The translations under genes were made by a program, and so were the position numbers. This document shows, piece by piece, positions 31,940 through 43,300 of a DNA stretch of 64,000 nucleotides. This DNA comes from Amborella trichopoda. Taxonomy: Eukaryota; Streptophyta; Magnoliopsida; Amborellales; Amborellaceae. The stretch is taken from assembly GCF_000471905.2 (NCBI RefSeq), contig NW_006494789.1:4246812-4310811 (forward strand), in the 5' to 3' direction. Within the stretch, counting starts at the first letter, position 1; each line of letters opens with the position of its first letter. The notes under the pieces are model-generated. The model was not told the DNA's origin, did not search any database, and saw only the letters and a program-made list of their open reading frames with translations.

Positions 31940-34324
31940 TGTCACGACCCCGCTCCCTGACCCTGTCGGAGGGCGATAGAGTGTGGGATCGTGACCATAG
32001 GTCACCAATGTCACTCAGGTGGGAGTGGCTCAACGCATGAAGACACGAAATTGAGATCAATCCACGAAAGAAAACTAAAATAGATCCAACAATCGTTAAT
32101 CCATAAAGTACAACCAATTCATTTCTTCCCAAATCAAAGTCTTTACAAGTTCATTAAGGCACTATTAGCCCAAAAAATACACAAAATGAGGAATACATCA
32201 TATCACTGAAATCCCCAAAACATACTGCGGAAGTCTTGGTAGGCGGATCCTCAAACTTCTTAACCTCAGGCTTCAGGCCCTCAATGTACCACCAACCTCG
32301 AGCATGCCTGCTACCACCCTTCGCTCTACAGTTATGAATTAAGATGGAATGAGCTAAAATCCTAGTAAGCAGATCACTACTCTACACATCCCCAGCATGC
32401 TTTACGGTTTTTTGATAAGTTGAAGCCTTACAAGACACTGCCCTCTTACTCTCACACCATTAGAGGACGTTACACTACCAAAGGGGTCCCCATGGATAGT
32501 GCTCAGAAATATTAAGGGTGCGACCCTCCTAAGTATAATGAGAGCGTAGCTCCATTCATATCATCGAGAGTCAGGGAAGGATCATGTGGCAAGTCCATGA
32601 TCACACTTACAGAGCCTGATAGAATATCACATATATATCATTGTGCGGCAAGTTCATGCTCACACTTACAGAGTCTGACAGAATATCATATATATATCAT
32701 TGTGCGACAAGTCCATGCTCACTCTTACAGAGTTTGACAGAATATCACATATATATCATTGTGCGGCAAGTCCGTGCTCACACGTACAAAATAAAACGAC
32801 ACACTACCAATGGAGGATCCATTGTGTAGCGATCAGAATCATAGTCCATATAACATAATCAGAGCACTTATAATAGAATCAAAGTTCATATAACAGAATC
32901 AAAGTTCATATAACAGAATCAGAGTTCGTATAACATAATCAGAGTTCATATAACAGAATCAGAGTTCATATAACATAATCAAAGTTCACATAACAGAATC
33001 AGAGTTCATGTAACAGAATCAGAGTATTGATGTCACGCTTTCTAAAAATTCAGGCAGTGACATCCAAGTTAAAACAAGGTTATAGCTTTCAGTTCACTTG
33101 GAATTTTATGATTGTTCCAAAATTAATTTTATGTTAGATACAAATATCTTTTAATTAGGGTGGTTTGAGTACGATGGGACCTTATTTGACACCTCCAAAG
33201 AACCAAAGAACAGAGACACTTAGTCTGAAATCTTTTGTGCAGTGAAGACAGTGACATGTACTTGAAATTAAGAAGGAACCTCGAAATGTACCCAATATAT
33301 GAATTAAAGATGACTGATGACCGGTTCCAATGGCAAGGGTTTGGGTTACAATGGATAACATTGGTTGGTCAAATTCAGTGACATCAGAGGCATTAAATCT
33401 GTGCTTTTCCTAAAACTGTCTACAGTGACATACCTTCATAAAATGATGCGTAACTTTCAATTTAAAGATAATTTTAAACCATTTTCTGCATGCAACTTTT
33501 AACACATTCAAAGATCTTTCAAATGTCTATGGTTTGGCCGAAAATAGATGTCGTTTGGTGAGCTAAAATCAATAAACACAGTGGTATTAATGACAAATCC
33601 AAGAAAACAGTCCATAGTGACCTACTCTCTCATTTCAAAATATAACTTCATTTTTGTAAAGAATTTCAACAGTGGGCAAATACAAAATTTTACTAAGCTC
33701 GTTTATGTTTCCAACGGTGGTAGTTTGAGGTCAATCGAACTCCATTTGACTGTTCAAAAGCCGCATTCAAGAACATGCATATTTCTGGAATTTCACGGTT
33801 TCATTTAATATGTGTCAAGAATGCATTCCACAACCATCATTTCATAATGAAGAACATGATAACCTCCATTCTCTCACAATGTGAACACACATAACGTGCA
33901 TTTCTTACATAATTTAAGAATCACAACTCCATTCTTACATTCATCAATATTATAGAACAAAAACCCCATATTTCCATTGAAAAAGGCGTAAGGTTTTTCT
34001 GTATTGCATACACTTTTATTGCTCCTTCATATGCCTAAGTTTTCATGCATTCCCATGACTGCAATACAAGGGTAATTGGTCCACTTACCAAATTAACCTT
34101 TGCTAACAGCTCTCACCCAACAGTGGCTGCTCACGAAGTCTCTCTTCCACTTTGTGTCTTATAGAGAGAGAGAGAGAGAGAGTGAAAGAGGTAAGACTGA
34201 GGGGCGTGGGTGAGAGAAGAGGCTTAAGTACTCTCATTTTTGGGGTAGCTGGCCAAGTGTCACCTAGGGGCTCAAAAATCTGGACAAGTGACACTCTCAT
34301 CAACATGCATTAAACTAGTTTCAT
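31940..34324 (-). mobile_element. Family-2 LTR copy G, 5' LTR, truncated (about 2385 bp)
   Basis: It begins on the plus strand TGTCACGACCCCGCTCCCTG and follows LTR H closely up to the CATCAACATGCATTAAA phrase near 34299 (28958 in H). The last roughly 500 bases of the LTR (its start) are missing, and family-1 LTR D begins at 34325. A perfect AG run lies at about 34157-34182. The missing end was not found on the far side of the family-1 block. Confidence 0.85.
32580..33030 (-). repeat. 59-bp and 20-bp tandem arrays in LTR G
   Basis: About four units of the 59-base repeat (32590-32780) and about nine of the 20-base AATCAGAGTTCATATAACAG repeat (32835-33025). Same arrays as in LTR H, with slightly different copy content. 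Confidence 0.9.
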
Positions 34325-35089
34325 TAGTTAGATGCCTCGATCTCGCCCTCCAGATCTGGATGATCAGGCGACACGCATCTCAGGTTTTAAGGGAAGACCC
34401 GTAATGTTTTTGAGATTGCTCTGTCGAGAACCTTGTTTGAGAACGAGGGTAGGTGTTACCAATCGGTGAGAGAGGAATTTTAATGGTGGGTTCGGGACTT
34501 ACTCGGGTTGGCTCTCATGGGTGCCCTCTTAGATCACGAAGAAAGTCCCCCCATAATGAAACTGGTTTGAAATTTCCTCCCTTAGCTCATATTCTTCTTA
34601 TTTTCTGCAATTACACACATATATGGCAAAGGTTGTAAGACGGGTGGGTCAAACCTCACCATTTTCCTCTTTGATGAACATACACAAGCAGACACATTAA
34701 AAAAGAAGAAGCGAAGAAAGGCGAGAGAGAGAAGAGTACGATTGAGCACGCTGGAATGTATTTGGCCTGACGTAGTAGTAAAACTGGCTCGATACTAAGA
34801 CCGGCTCACGGGATTACTACTAAATGTCATTATCAATACCAACTAGCTAAGCACGATGGTCAGTCGGTAATGGCAATAAAATGGGCCAAGCATCCTGGCA
34901 CAACAATATTATGATTAGAAGACAGGCCTTCCATGAGAGGCTAACCTCAATCCCTCTTAGTCGAACGAAAGAATAGCAGAGTGGTGGTTATGAGGGAAAG
35001 AATGAAGTAAGAGACGAAGGGAATAGATCGAGGGGGGGAAGAAAAGACAAGAGGATAAAAGAGAGAGGGAAGGAATATACGGTTGGCAC

Positions 35090-35560
35090 TAGACATTGTC
35101 GACTGCTTCAGAAGAGAAAAGAGAGAAAAGACAGCCGGCGCTAGGATTCGCCAACTATCAGAAGAGAAGAGATGGCCCTAGAGTTGTGCCACTTGTAATG
35201 GGAGAGAAGCAAGAAAGAGAGAATGAGCTAGAGCTAGGCTTCGTCAACTGTGACAAGAGAGAAGAGAGAAATCCAAACGGTGCTAGAGTTCACCGATTGT
35301 TAGGGAAGACAGGAGAGAAATCTAACTGACACTAGGGTTCACCGACTACTAAGGCAAATACGAGAGAGAAATCCAACCAATGCTAGGGTTCGCCGACCGT
35401 TAGTGAAGGGAGGAGAGGGAAATCCAACCAACGCTGGGGTTCACCAATTGTTAGGGAAGAGAGGAGAGAGAAAACCCACCTGACGCTAGGGATGAAAGAA
35501 GAAGAAGAGAGGGAAAACCCCTCCTAGTTCTAGGGATGAAAGAGAGGAGAACCAACCGGC
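35090..35560 (-). repeat. LTR D minisatellite, CGGCGCTAGG/TTCACCGAC unit
   Basis: About nine degenerate units of about 40-50 bases on the plus strand carry AACCGGTGCTAGGGTTCACC with GAAGAGAGGAGAGAGAAAT-like spacers. A shorter array of the same theme is in LTR B at 11110-11350. Open frames across it are repeat artefacts. Confidence 0.75.
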
Positions 35561-35794
35561 GCTAGACTTGCCTCAATTGTAATGAGGAGGAGAGAGAAAG
35601 ATGAGAAAAAGGGAGGAGAGAGAATGATGAGAAAAGGGGAGGAGAGAGAAAATTACCTGCCTAAAGAGTACCGACCCTTTTCTTCTCTCTCCTCTTTCTC
35701 TTTCCAAGATGTACTCACAGGCTCAAGCAAGAATGGAAATTTCTATTAAATCATCAAAGAATGAATCGAGCGTCCTTTTACAATGAGGCAGTGC

Positions 35795-35805
35795 CTATTT
35801 ATATA
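35795..35805 (-). promoter_or_regulatory. Predicted TATA box of LTR copy D
   Basis: CTATTTATATA at the conserved family-1 promoter position, next to the conserved ACAATGAGGCAGTGC stretch shared with copy B. Confidence 0.5.
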
Positions 35806-37106
35806 GAATTGAGTGCAAACATAGGTGAACACTTAAAAGTATCCCTAATTGAAGGTAACCAAAATTTATTTGAATTTAAAGAAATTCTAAAAATGGGTGC
35901 AAAAATATTGTTTTGCCCCTGCCTAATAATGCATGAAATTCCAAAAAATTCCTTGCTGCTACTCGAGATCTTGCATGATTCCATGGTTGACTCGGGGGTG
36001 TTCTGATGCCCATTTGATCAAAAGACTATTGTTTTCTTGTAGGGCTCAGCATAGTGATCATTTTGATACCAACTTCGAGCCATGAATCATGTTTTTGAGC
36101 CATGATCACGAGACTTGAATCTTGTATGAATCTTGAAAACTTCGGATCGATTGTGTGCTTGTTTCTTGATGTTTCTTCATGATTTCTTCATTGAATCACA
36201 TTGAGCATGCCATCACTATCGCGTTGCAACAAACATAACTCGGTTTTGTGTCTAGATGAAGATTTGTCGTCTTTAAGTTTTTTGTCAGAATCTTGAAATC
36301 GGATGGCCGAAATTTACAATAGCTTTGATGCCTTCGTGTATGAAATCCAATCGTTCATCATACATCAGGTTCGGACCAGAGATAGCCTCGGACCTCACGC
36401 ACATAATGCAATTGGTTTCATGTCGATTGGGTATGCGAGCATTGTGATCCTGCTGCTCGAACGAAGCATGCTGCCGCTGAATTTTTTGCAATTTCCTTCA
36501 TGGATTAGCGAATTTTCATTTAGTTTTTCTCCCTGCTCGAACATCATTAGGGGGTGTACCACATATCAAAACGCTCATCTCGACGAGATGAACACGCTCA
36601 AAAAATTTGAGAGCAGTTCGACTCGGGTCAAGTGAGATATGGGCCCCAAAAGTGGCTGCTTGTGGCTGTGAAAACAGCCACCTTTAATGGTGTTTTGTGG
36701 TGTGAGGCCACACAGGAATAGAGTGCGGCCCCTCTTGTTTCAATGTTTTGCTAATATTTTTATCTTGAAGTGTCCGATAAAGCCAAAACGTGGCCCGAAG
36801 GCTTTTCAACCATTTCGAATCCAATGGCAGTGGTTTCATAGTGATTTGAGACATCAAAAAAGTAGTTCCTGTTGTAGGGTCCATTTCAGGATGCTAGGGG
36901 CCAATTTTTCGAAATTTGTTTCTCTGTGTTCACTGCCTTAGACATGTCTGATCATAATGAAACATGGCAGGTGGCCTTTTCGAGTTCTTATACAGATATT
37001 GACCATTTCTGGCGCTATTCTGAGAATATCGAGAATTTCCACTGTTTTATAGGCTTTATTGATTTGCTTCCTACCAAGGACTAAGATGCTGAAAAATACG
37101 TTCAAA

Positions 37107-37540
37107 TAGCTAGCCCCACCGAATGTTGTGCTTCAAGAGAAGTGAGAAGGACAATCATTTGAAAAGTTTCCTTTGCCTTTTACTATTTTCTTTCCTAGCC
37201 ACAGGACCACATGCACGTCGAGGAGATTCACATAAGGTTGCAACTAAGATGCTCAAACGTAGGGATGCATTGTTCATGGGTCCATCCGTGGAGACTTTAC
37301 GAGGAGAAGAGACAAATTGGCGGCACTGTTTGCAGCTACACCACATTTTCTTTTGACGATTGAAGTACCACTATGGGTCTTGTCCACCGAGTCCAGTCGA
37401 GGGCAGGTTCTATTAGCCAATCCTGAAGGTCTGGTCGTGCCAGCTAGGCGAGTTGACGTCTCTAGAAGGTTCCGCCCTAGCTTTGTTAGTTTCCTGCCTT
37501 GACTAGGCTACTTTGTCACCTAGCCTTATAGAGAGAGAGG
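37107..37540. other. Unassigned segment beside LTR D
   Basis: No coding frame of interest and no match elsewhere in the window. It separates LTR D from tandem arrays. It may be the outermost 3' arm of the family-1 block or unrelated flanking DNA. Confidence 0.35.
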
Positions 37541-37885
37541 TTCATAATAGAAGAAGGAGAGGGCATGCACATTTCATGCATGGGGGGAAGGTCCATAAGA
37601 GAGGGAGAAGGCATGCACATTTCATGCATGGGGAGAAGGTCCATAAGAGAAGGAGATGGCATACATATTTCATGCATGGGGAGAAGGTCCATAAGAAAAG
37701 AAGAAGGCATGCACATTTCTTGCATGGGGAGAAGGTCCATAAGAAAAGGTGAAGGCATGCACATTTCATGCATGGGGAGAAGTTTCACAGAAAAGGACAA
37801 TGCATGCACATTTCATGCATGGGGAGAAAGTCCATAAGAAAAGGAAAAATCATGCACATTTCATGCATGGGGAGAAGGTCCTTGA
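37541..37885. repeat. 48-bp tandem array
   Basis: About seven units of 48 bases with GAAGGTCCATAAGAGAAGG then CATGCACATTTCATGCATGG. Because 48 is divisible by three, several frames stay open on both strands, giving a 16-residue repeat (MHISCMGRRSIRKGEG in one frame). Each unit contains the near-palindrome CATGCACATTTCATGCATG. Uniform copies suggest recent expansion. Confidence 0.92.
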
Positions 37886-38295
37886 AGAAGGATGTTGACT
37901 GGGCAGGTCATTACCCAGCTTTGAAGAAGGATGTTGACTGGGTAGGTCGATACCTAGCTTTGAAAAAGGATGTTGACTGGGCACGTCGTTACCCAACTTT
38001 GAAGAAGGATGTCGACTGAGCGAGTTATTACCTAGCTTTGAAGAAGGATGTCGATTGGGCTACCTGTTCACCCATGACTGGAGAAGGGTGTCGACTGGGT
38101 TACCTGTTCACCCAGGACTAAAGAAGGAAGTCGACTTGACTACCTGTTCACCCAGGACTAAATAAGGATGTCGACTGGGCTACCTGCTCACCCAGGACTG
38201 AAGAAGGATGTCGACTGGGCTACTGTTCACCCAGGACTGAAGAAGGATGTTGACTGGGCTACGTGTTCACCCAGGACTGAAGAAGGAAGATGAGG
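37886..38295. repeat. 39/40-bp tandem array, GAAGAAGGATGTCGACTGGG unit
   Basis: About four to five units of 39 bases (GCTTTGAAGAAGGATGTTGA) pass into about six units of 40 bases (GACTGAAGAAGGATGTCGAC, CTGTTCACCCAG). The two forms share GAAGGATGTYGACTGGGY and are successive variants of one repeat. Confidence 0.9.
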
Positions 38296-38369
38296 GATTA
38301 TTTTAACATCTACACACTGTTGGATGTCTTGATGATGAAGGGAGTGCTCGCTAAGGCCGTCTATGGAAG

Positions 38370-38715
38370 CGAATGTTGCATCAAGATGATTTTATTTCTC
38401 TGAGTGCCCTTTACAATTTTTCACATAGAATGGGGAAGCGGCGTCGTAGAGACGGTTTTCACCAACTTCTTTTTATTTGGAGCTCTTTTGCCCAAGACCT
38501 TTTGGCCATGTCCATCCTTTTTTTGCATTTTTACTCACGATGCCCTTTCAAGTTTTCACCGTGCCCATTTTTTTATTCACATAACTCTTTTACTCATGGT
38601 TTCATGACCATGCCCATCCATTATTTTTACTCATAACGTTCCCTTGTTTGGGTATACACCATACCCGTTATTCTTTTCTCTTATTTTTTTGTTTTCATTT
38701 TTTTTCCTTGTGAAG
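38370..38715 (-). other. Family-1 3' arm end with repeated polypurine-like tracts
   Basis: In element direction several A-rich purine runs each lead into ATGGGCATGG-type words; one (38650-38690) matches the tract before LTR A, including GGTATGGTGTAT. A similar pattern (GCCTTTTCAAGTTTTCACCG on the plus strand, 38543-38563) occurs in the T3 tail at 49740-49810. The tract appears to have duplicated, and no LTR start follows. Confidence 0.55.
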
Positions 38716-38719
38716 GCAT

Positions 38720-39850
38720 ATTTTAAGGTCATGCCTTCAGGACCTACGTAAAGCAGTTTATCGTCATGCGGCCAGGACGTGTACTATAGTTTAAGGTCAT
38801 ACGGCTGGACCATGATGGTGATTAATGGCAGTCTATGAAGGGAATCGAGTGAGTATGGTAGTGGTTTGACTCACTTGAGGAAATGGCTTGAGGCTACCTA
38901 TGAAGGATGGATAATGTATGAAATGTGAGTCGACATTTTTGGTGAGCCACTAACTTACGAGTTCGGATGACGAGATGGTTTGCTGTTTTGTGAGCAAAGG
39001 TGAAACTCATTGTGGAATGATATATGGTGATAAAGTGAATGGACACACTAGGGTGTTATGAAGGTGGCACGCGCACACTAACAGGTAGGTTAGGGAAGGC
39101 GAGCATTAAAATGCATGTGTAAGCATGTGCGCGTACGTGGGGATAAGTTTATGGTCATACCTCCTAGACCTATGCAAAGCAGTTTATAATCATGGTACTA
39201 GGACATGCACTTTGTTTTAAGGTCATACTATTGCAATTTAAATTCATACAACTAGGACTGTGCAGTTTAAGGTCATGCAACTAGACCTCCGCTACAGTTT
39301 AAGGTCATATAGTTTGGACCATGGTGTTGAGCTTTTATCGTCATGTGACTAGGACGTGCACAATGGTTTAAGGTCATACAACTGGACTGTGGTCATGCAG
39401 TTTAATGTCATATAACTAGAACTGTGCAAATTAAGGTCGTCCAACTAGACCTCCGCTACAGTTTAAGGTCATATAGTTTGGACCATAGTGTTGATCTTTT
39501 ATCATCATGCGACTAGGACATACACTATGGTTTAAGGTCATACAGCTGGACTGTGGTCATGCAGTTTAAATTTATATAACTAGGATTGTGCAGTTTAAGG
39601 TCGTGCAACTAGACCTCTGCTACAGCTTAAGGTCATATAGTTTGGACCATGGGGCTGAGCAGTTTAGGGTCATGCAGTATGGACCGAGCGAGTCAAGGTC
39701 GTGCAACTAAGCCTCAGCTATCGTTTAAGGTCATAGATTTGGACAGAGCAGTATAAGGTCATGCAACTAGACCTCTGCTACAGTTTAAGGTCATATAGTT
39801 TGGGCCATGGAGTTTAGGGTCGTGCATCTAGACCATTGTGTGGGTCGTCA
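38720..39850 (-). repeat. Family-1 3'-arm array (reverse complement), core CAGTTTAAGGTCAT
   Basis: About forty imperfect units of 22-26 bases with CAGTTTAAGGTCATATAG and CGTGCAACTAGACCTC. It is the reverse complement of the array at 2880-4040, in the same relative place between integrase and polypurine tract. Confidence 0.87.
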
Positions 39851-42378
39851 TGTAGGTGAAGCTCCTTGGGGAATAGGTCTGTGGATAGAAATCTGACTCC
39901 TTGGGGACAAAATGGTTAAGGCCATACACAAGTAGAGGGATCAAATGGAAATGGCGACCTGTATGACCAACAGAGGAGGACTTCACTATGGTTAGAGGGG
40001 GTAAGCCTATTCTCTAGGGTGAAAAATGGGACTCTATGGAGAATTAACTTATGACAGGTAACTCGACTCCCTGGGAATAAGGTAGCTTGGTGTGAAGCTG
40101 ACCCACTGGGGATTGTAGGGGTAAACATGATGCCATCTCCACAAGGGATAATGAGTTGTGGTATGGGTGTGACTCCTACTGGGGGATGAGGGGCGACTCT
40201 TGACTTAATTGGAGATGTTACGATTTGGGTGCAACGGCCTAGGTGTATGTCCACTAAGCATGACACATCACGGCTTGGGTGTAACTCTACTAGGGATATC
40301 GGTAGGGCATACACTGCTCCAGCCAGGAGTTGGCGACAATGGGTTGTTTGTAATACAACCGACACCAGGTGTAGTGATCATGGTTTCTTACTAATGTCCA
40401 ACAGGCGCTGAGCTCTAAAAAACACAATTGGTGCTAAGGTGGTTCAAAACTCACCTAGTGCTAGTCAACCGACGCTAGGGTTGTTTTGAAACTCACCGTA
40501 CTGGTCAATCGGTGCTAAGGTGGATTCAAATTCACTCAGCGCTGGGCAATTGGTCGATGAAAGTTACCTAGGGCCTTGAGTCAAAGCCCGACCCGACTCA
40601 CCGTCGCTTAGCTTTCCTTAGATACGACAAGAATTCTCAATTCGTGAGGGGCATCTGAGGGCAGTGTGGTCTATATAAGTGGGTAAAACCCTATTTTTTC
40701 CTCATTTTTCACCAAGGGTAAAAAAAAACTTAAGAAAAAGTTTTCTTTAACGGTGAGGAAAGGGTGGTCAGTTGAAGTTCTGGTGAGTAGTAAGACTTCA
40801 GTAGATGTTTTGCAGGGAAGGTTCTTTGGCAAACAACAGGATTCCGGTGATTTGGCAGGGAAGACTTTCAGTGAGCAAACTTTGCCAAGAATTCAGTGAA
40901 GTCGCAAGGAAAGTAGCGAGGAAAGGAGAGTTCAGTTTTTTGGGAAAAAGAAGAGGTTCCAGCTGCAATTTTTCAGATAGAAGAGGTGGGAAACATCGCA
41001 GTGAGTATTTCCGTATGTCTTGGGAGTTTTCTAAAAAATTTTAAGAGGTTTCCCAGTGTTGGGGTAACTTTTCGACACTGTTCGTGGTGTTGCAGGCGTT
41101 TTCGGGCACTTAGGGGAAGTTTGGAGAAGTTTCCCGGTGAGGTTTTGGTGAAGTCCAAGCCAAAAAGATGTAGGCGGGAAATTTTTTTCAGTGAGTTTTT
41201 GGCCGTGTGTTAGAAGTTCCGGTGAAAGGCAAGCAGTCACAGGAGGTGAGGCATACGATTGTAGGAGGTGAACCGTTGTGGGGAAGGCATATGGTTGCTG
41301 GAGGTGGACCGCCGCCCATGGATATTGTGTGATCATTAAGAGGATGCGAAACCTAAGCTTTAAAAAATGAGGAGTCTTGAGAGGCAAATAGTCACAGTAG
41401 GGCTAACGCTAACTAAAGTTCAACTAGCGCTAAGGTAACCGGCACTGATGATTTGGACTGCTGATACAACCAGTGCCGACCCTCGAGCAAAGAAGCCAGA
41501 GTTAGGGGTTGGGCACACAACCGATGCTAACCTCTAGAGGACCCAGCCGGCGTTAATCAGCACGTGTGGCTTGTCACGATGTGGAGAATGACACTTGCAT
41601 GTGTCAATAAGTCATGTGCGGGGTTTGCGACGTTCGACGATGAGCTACATGCGGTGATGTTCATGGGCCGGCAAAGAGTGATGAAGGATGTGGCATGGGC
41701 TGTGGTACCTGTTGGAAACCAAATTCAGCAGTACGACAGTGGGGTCCATGTTGTTCTATGGAAGGGCCTCCATTGTGAATAGGTAGTGCTTTCCATTATA
41801 GGCCAGCTCCTTGTCAGGGGAGCCCATCTTGTATGTTTGATATACATGTCGAGTGGACCTACGTCGTATGTTCGATATACATGTCAGATGAGGTCTCTGG
41901 CTTGTATGTTCGACATACATGATGGATGGACTGAGGCTATCTTCTTGGAGTGGCTCTGCTTTGTCTTCTAGCCTGTAACCATCCCCTTACTCGTCAGATG
42001 AATTAAAGCTAACTCTCCAAGTGGTTTCACTTCTTCTTCATGAGGAGGGTTCCTTTGGTGGATTTGCTTCTTCTTCATGAAAGGGGCCTCTTTTTCGTGG
42101 GTTTGCTTCTTCTTCATGAGAAGGGCCTTACTTCCATGGGACAGGCATTTGTTTCTCCTATAACCGTGTTGTTACTCTCAGGTGCAAGAGCAAAAGTAAC
42201 AGTTTTGGTTTGTAATCGTCCTCTTATCCTCAGACTCACGAGACTTGTAACCTCCCTAGTACTGTGTTTTTGTAACTTATAACTCTCTTTTTTTTTTTTC
42301 TATAATAAAAAGAGCTAGCTTTTTTTTTTGGACTATCTTGCTTGTTTTTGTGTTGAGTCCCTTTCTTTTGAATACACA
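39851..42378 (-). other. Noncoding 3' arm of the family-1 block
   Basis: Between array and integrase stop lies sequence without a supported gene. It includes CGGCGCTA/CGGTGCTAAG words at 40380-40560 and 41400-41550, a segment with repeated GTGAGTTTTCC-like words (40790-41230), three 17-base palindromes (41830-41919), and three units around TTGCTTCTTCTTCATGA (42020-42130). Short phrases match the plus-strand arm at 968-2379, as expected for the same family. Confidence 0.6.
41830..41919. repeat. Three near-identical 17-base palindromes
   Basis: Copies at 41830-41846, 41865-41881 and 41903-41919 follow TGTATGTTCGACATACA, which is a perfect 7+3+7 inverted repeat in the third copy and slightly imperfect in the first two. 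They are about 35 and 38 bases apart with similar spacers. Confidence 0.8.
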
Positions 42379-43300
42379 TCATGGATAGTACTTCTTTAGG
42401 TATCACCCATTGATAGGGGGCATCGCCTCCTTTCCATCAGGATGTGCTAGTATATAGGCTCTGTTGGGCGAGACCTTTTTTACTATAAATGGGCCTTCTC
42501 ACTTAGGCTCAAACTTCCTTTTACACCGACCATGCATAACAATAGGCCTCTTGACAGCTAAGACTAGATCACCACGGGTGCACGAGCGAATCTTGACAGA
42601 CTTGTCGAAAGCCCTCTTCATTCTCCCTTGATTGAGTTCAACGTTCTGTTGAGCCTTTGGCCTTTTTCCATCGAGTGAATCCAATTCTTGATACCTAAGT
42701 TGCACTCTCTCATCTTTAGTTATTCCTTGGTGAATAGCCACTCACAGTGAAGGGATTTGTATTTCAAGAGGTGAAACTGCTTCACCCCCATAGACCAGAG
42801 ACTAAGGAGTGGAATCAGTAGATTTCTGGGTAGTAATACGATAAGCTGATATTTCTTTGGGAAGCTTCTGATGTCAGTTCTTCTTTGTTTTTGATACTGA
42901 ATTTCTTAAGACATTGCACAGAGTCTTATTCAGCTAATCCATTTGCCTCGAGGGTGGTACATAGTTAAGTACCTCAATTCGAAACCGAGCTGATTAACTA
43001 AGCGCTCAATGTGATGACTTCTAAATTGCGAGCCGTTGTCAAATATAATCCCGTTGGGCACTCCGAATCGATATATGATATGATGTCGAATGAAGTAGGC
43101 CACCGTCGTCCCAAGAACCCGCTCAAGGGGAACTGCTTCAGCCCACTTAAAGAAGTAATCTATTGTGGCTAGGATAAAAATATGGCCCATTACGGAAGGA
43201 GGGTCAATAGGCCCTATAATGTCCATACCCCCATTGTGAGAAGGGCCATGACGCAACTGTAAGGTGTAAGGGCTCTGGAGTCTCCTTCCGGATCCCTGAG
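42379..43300 (-). pseudogene. Family-1 integrase, minus-strand block
   Basis: The DDE core reads MDIIGPIDPPSVMGHIFILA near 43230, FDNGSQFRSHHIERLVNQLG near 43048-42990 and YHPRG near 42965, followed by frame changes. The C-terminal tail (DERVQLRYQELDSL near 42715, RGDLVLAVKRPIVMHG near 42575) runs to the TGA at 42379-42381 after YLKKYYP. Unlike the copy at 1-967, the first two catalytic aspartates are intact here. The third acidic position falls where the frame breaks (near 42940-42950), after which a stop and shifts follow. Upstream the open frame continues into gag-derived sequence; no RT or RNase H lies between. Confidence 0.87.

Larger units (their letters stand above)
26647..34324 (-). 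mobile_element. Family-2 element with two LTRs and a large internal deletion
   Basis: Minus-strand order is LTR G (31940-34324), primer site, gag piece, RNase H to integrase with chromodomain, polypurine tract, LTR H (26647-29480). This is the only unit here in which both LTRs and a pol end are present together. The internal region is only about 2.46 kb because PR, RT and the gag knuckle are missing. The 5' LTR is cut at 34324 by family-1 LTR D, so the outer target-site copy cannot be tested (bases before LTR H are CGTTA). Confidence 0.82.
34325..37106 (-). mobile_element. Family-1 LTR copy D (about 2782 bp)
   Basis: In minus orientation it ends GATCGAGGCATCTAACTA at 34325 and starts near 37106 with a degraded TGTTGGA. 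It carries the GATACCAACTTCGAGCCATG block near 36065, TATA-type sequence at 35795-35805, a GA-rich tract and the GGTTCACCGAC minisatellite (35090-35560). No primer site lies beyond its 3' end, consistent with a 3' or solo LTR. No clear polypurine tract lies at its start. Confidence 0.85.

Noticed and set aside
37513..37837. Overlapping ORFs with a 16-residue repeat (MHISCMGRRSIRKGEG)
   Set aside because: Several frames on both strands are open equally because the 48-base period is a multiple of three; no start context, signal or homology.
41564..41782. Small ORF with a protein-like composition (72 codons)
   Set aside because: No homologous frame in the other family-1 arm and no motif; could not be supported.
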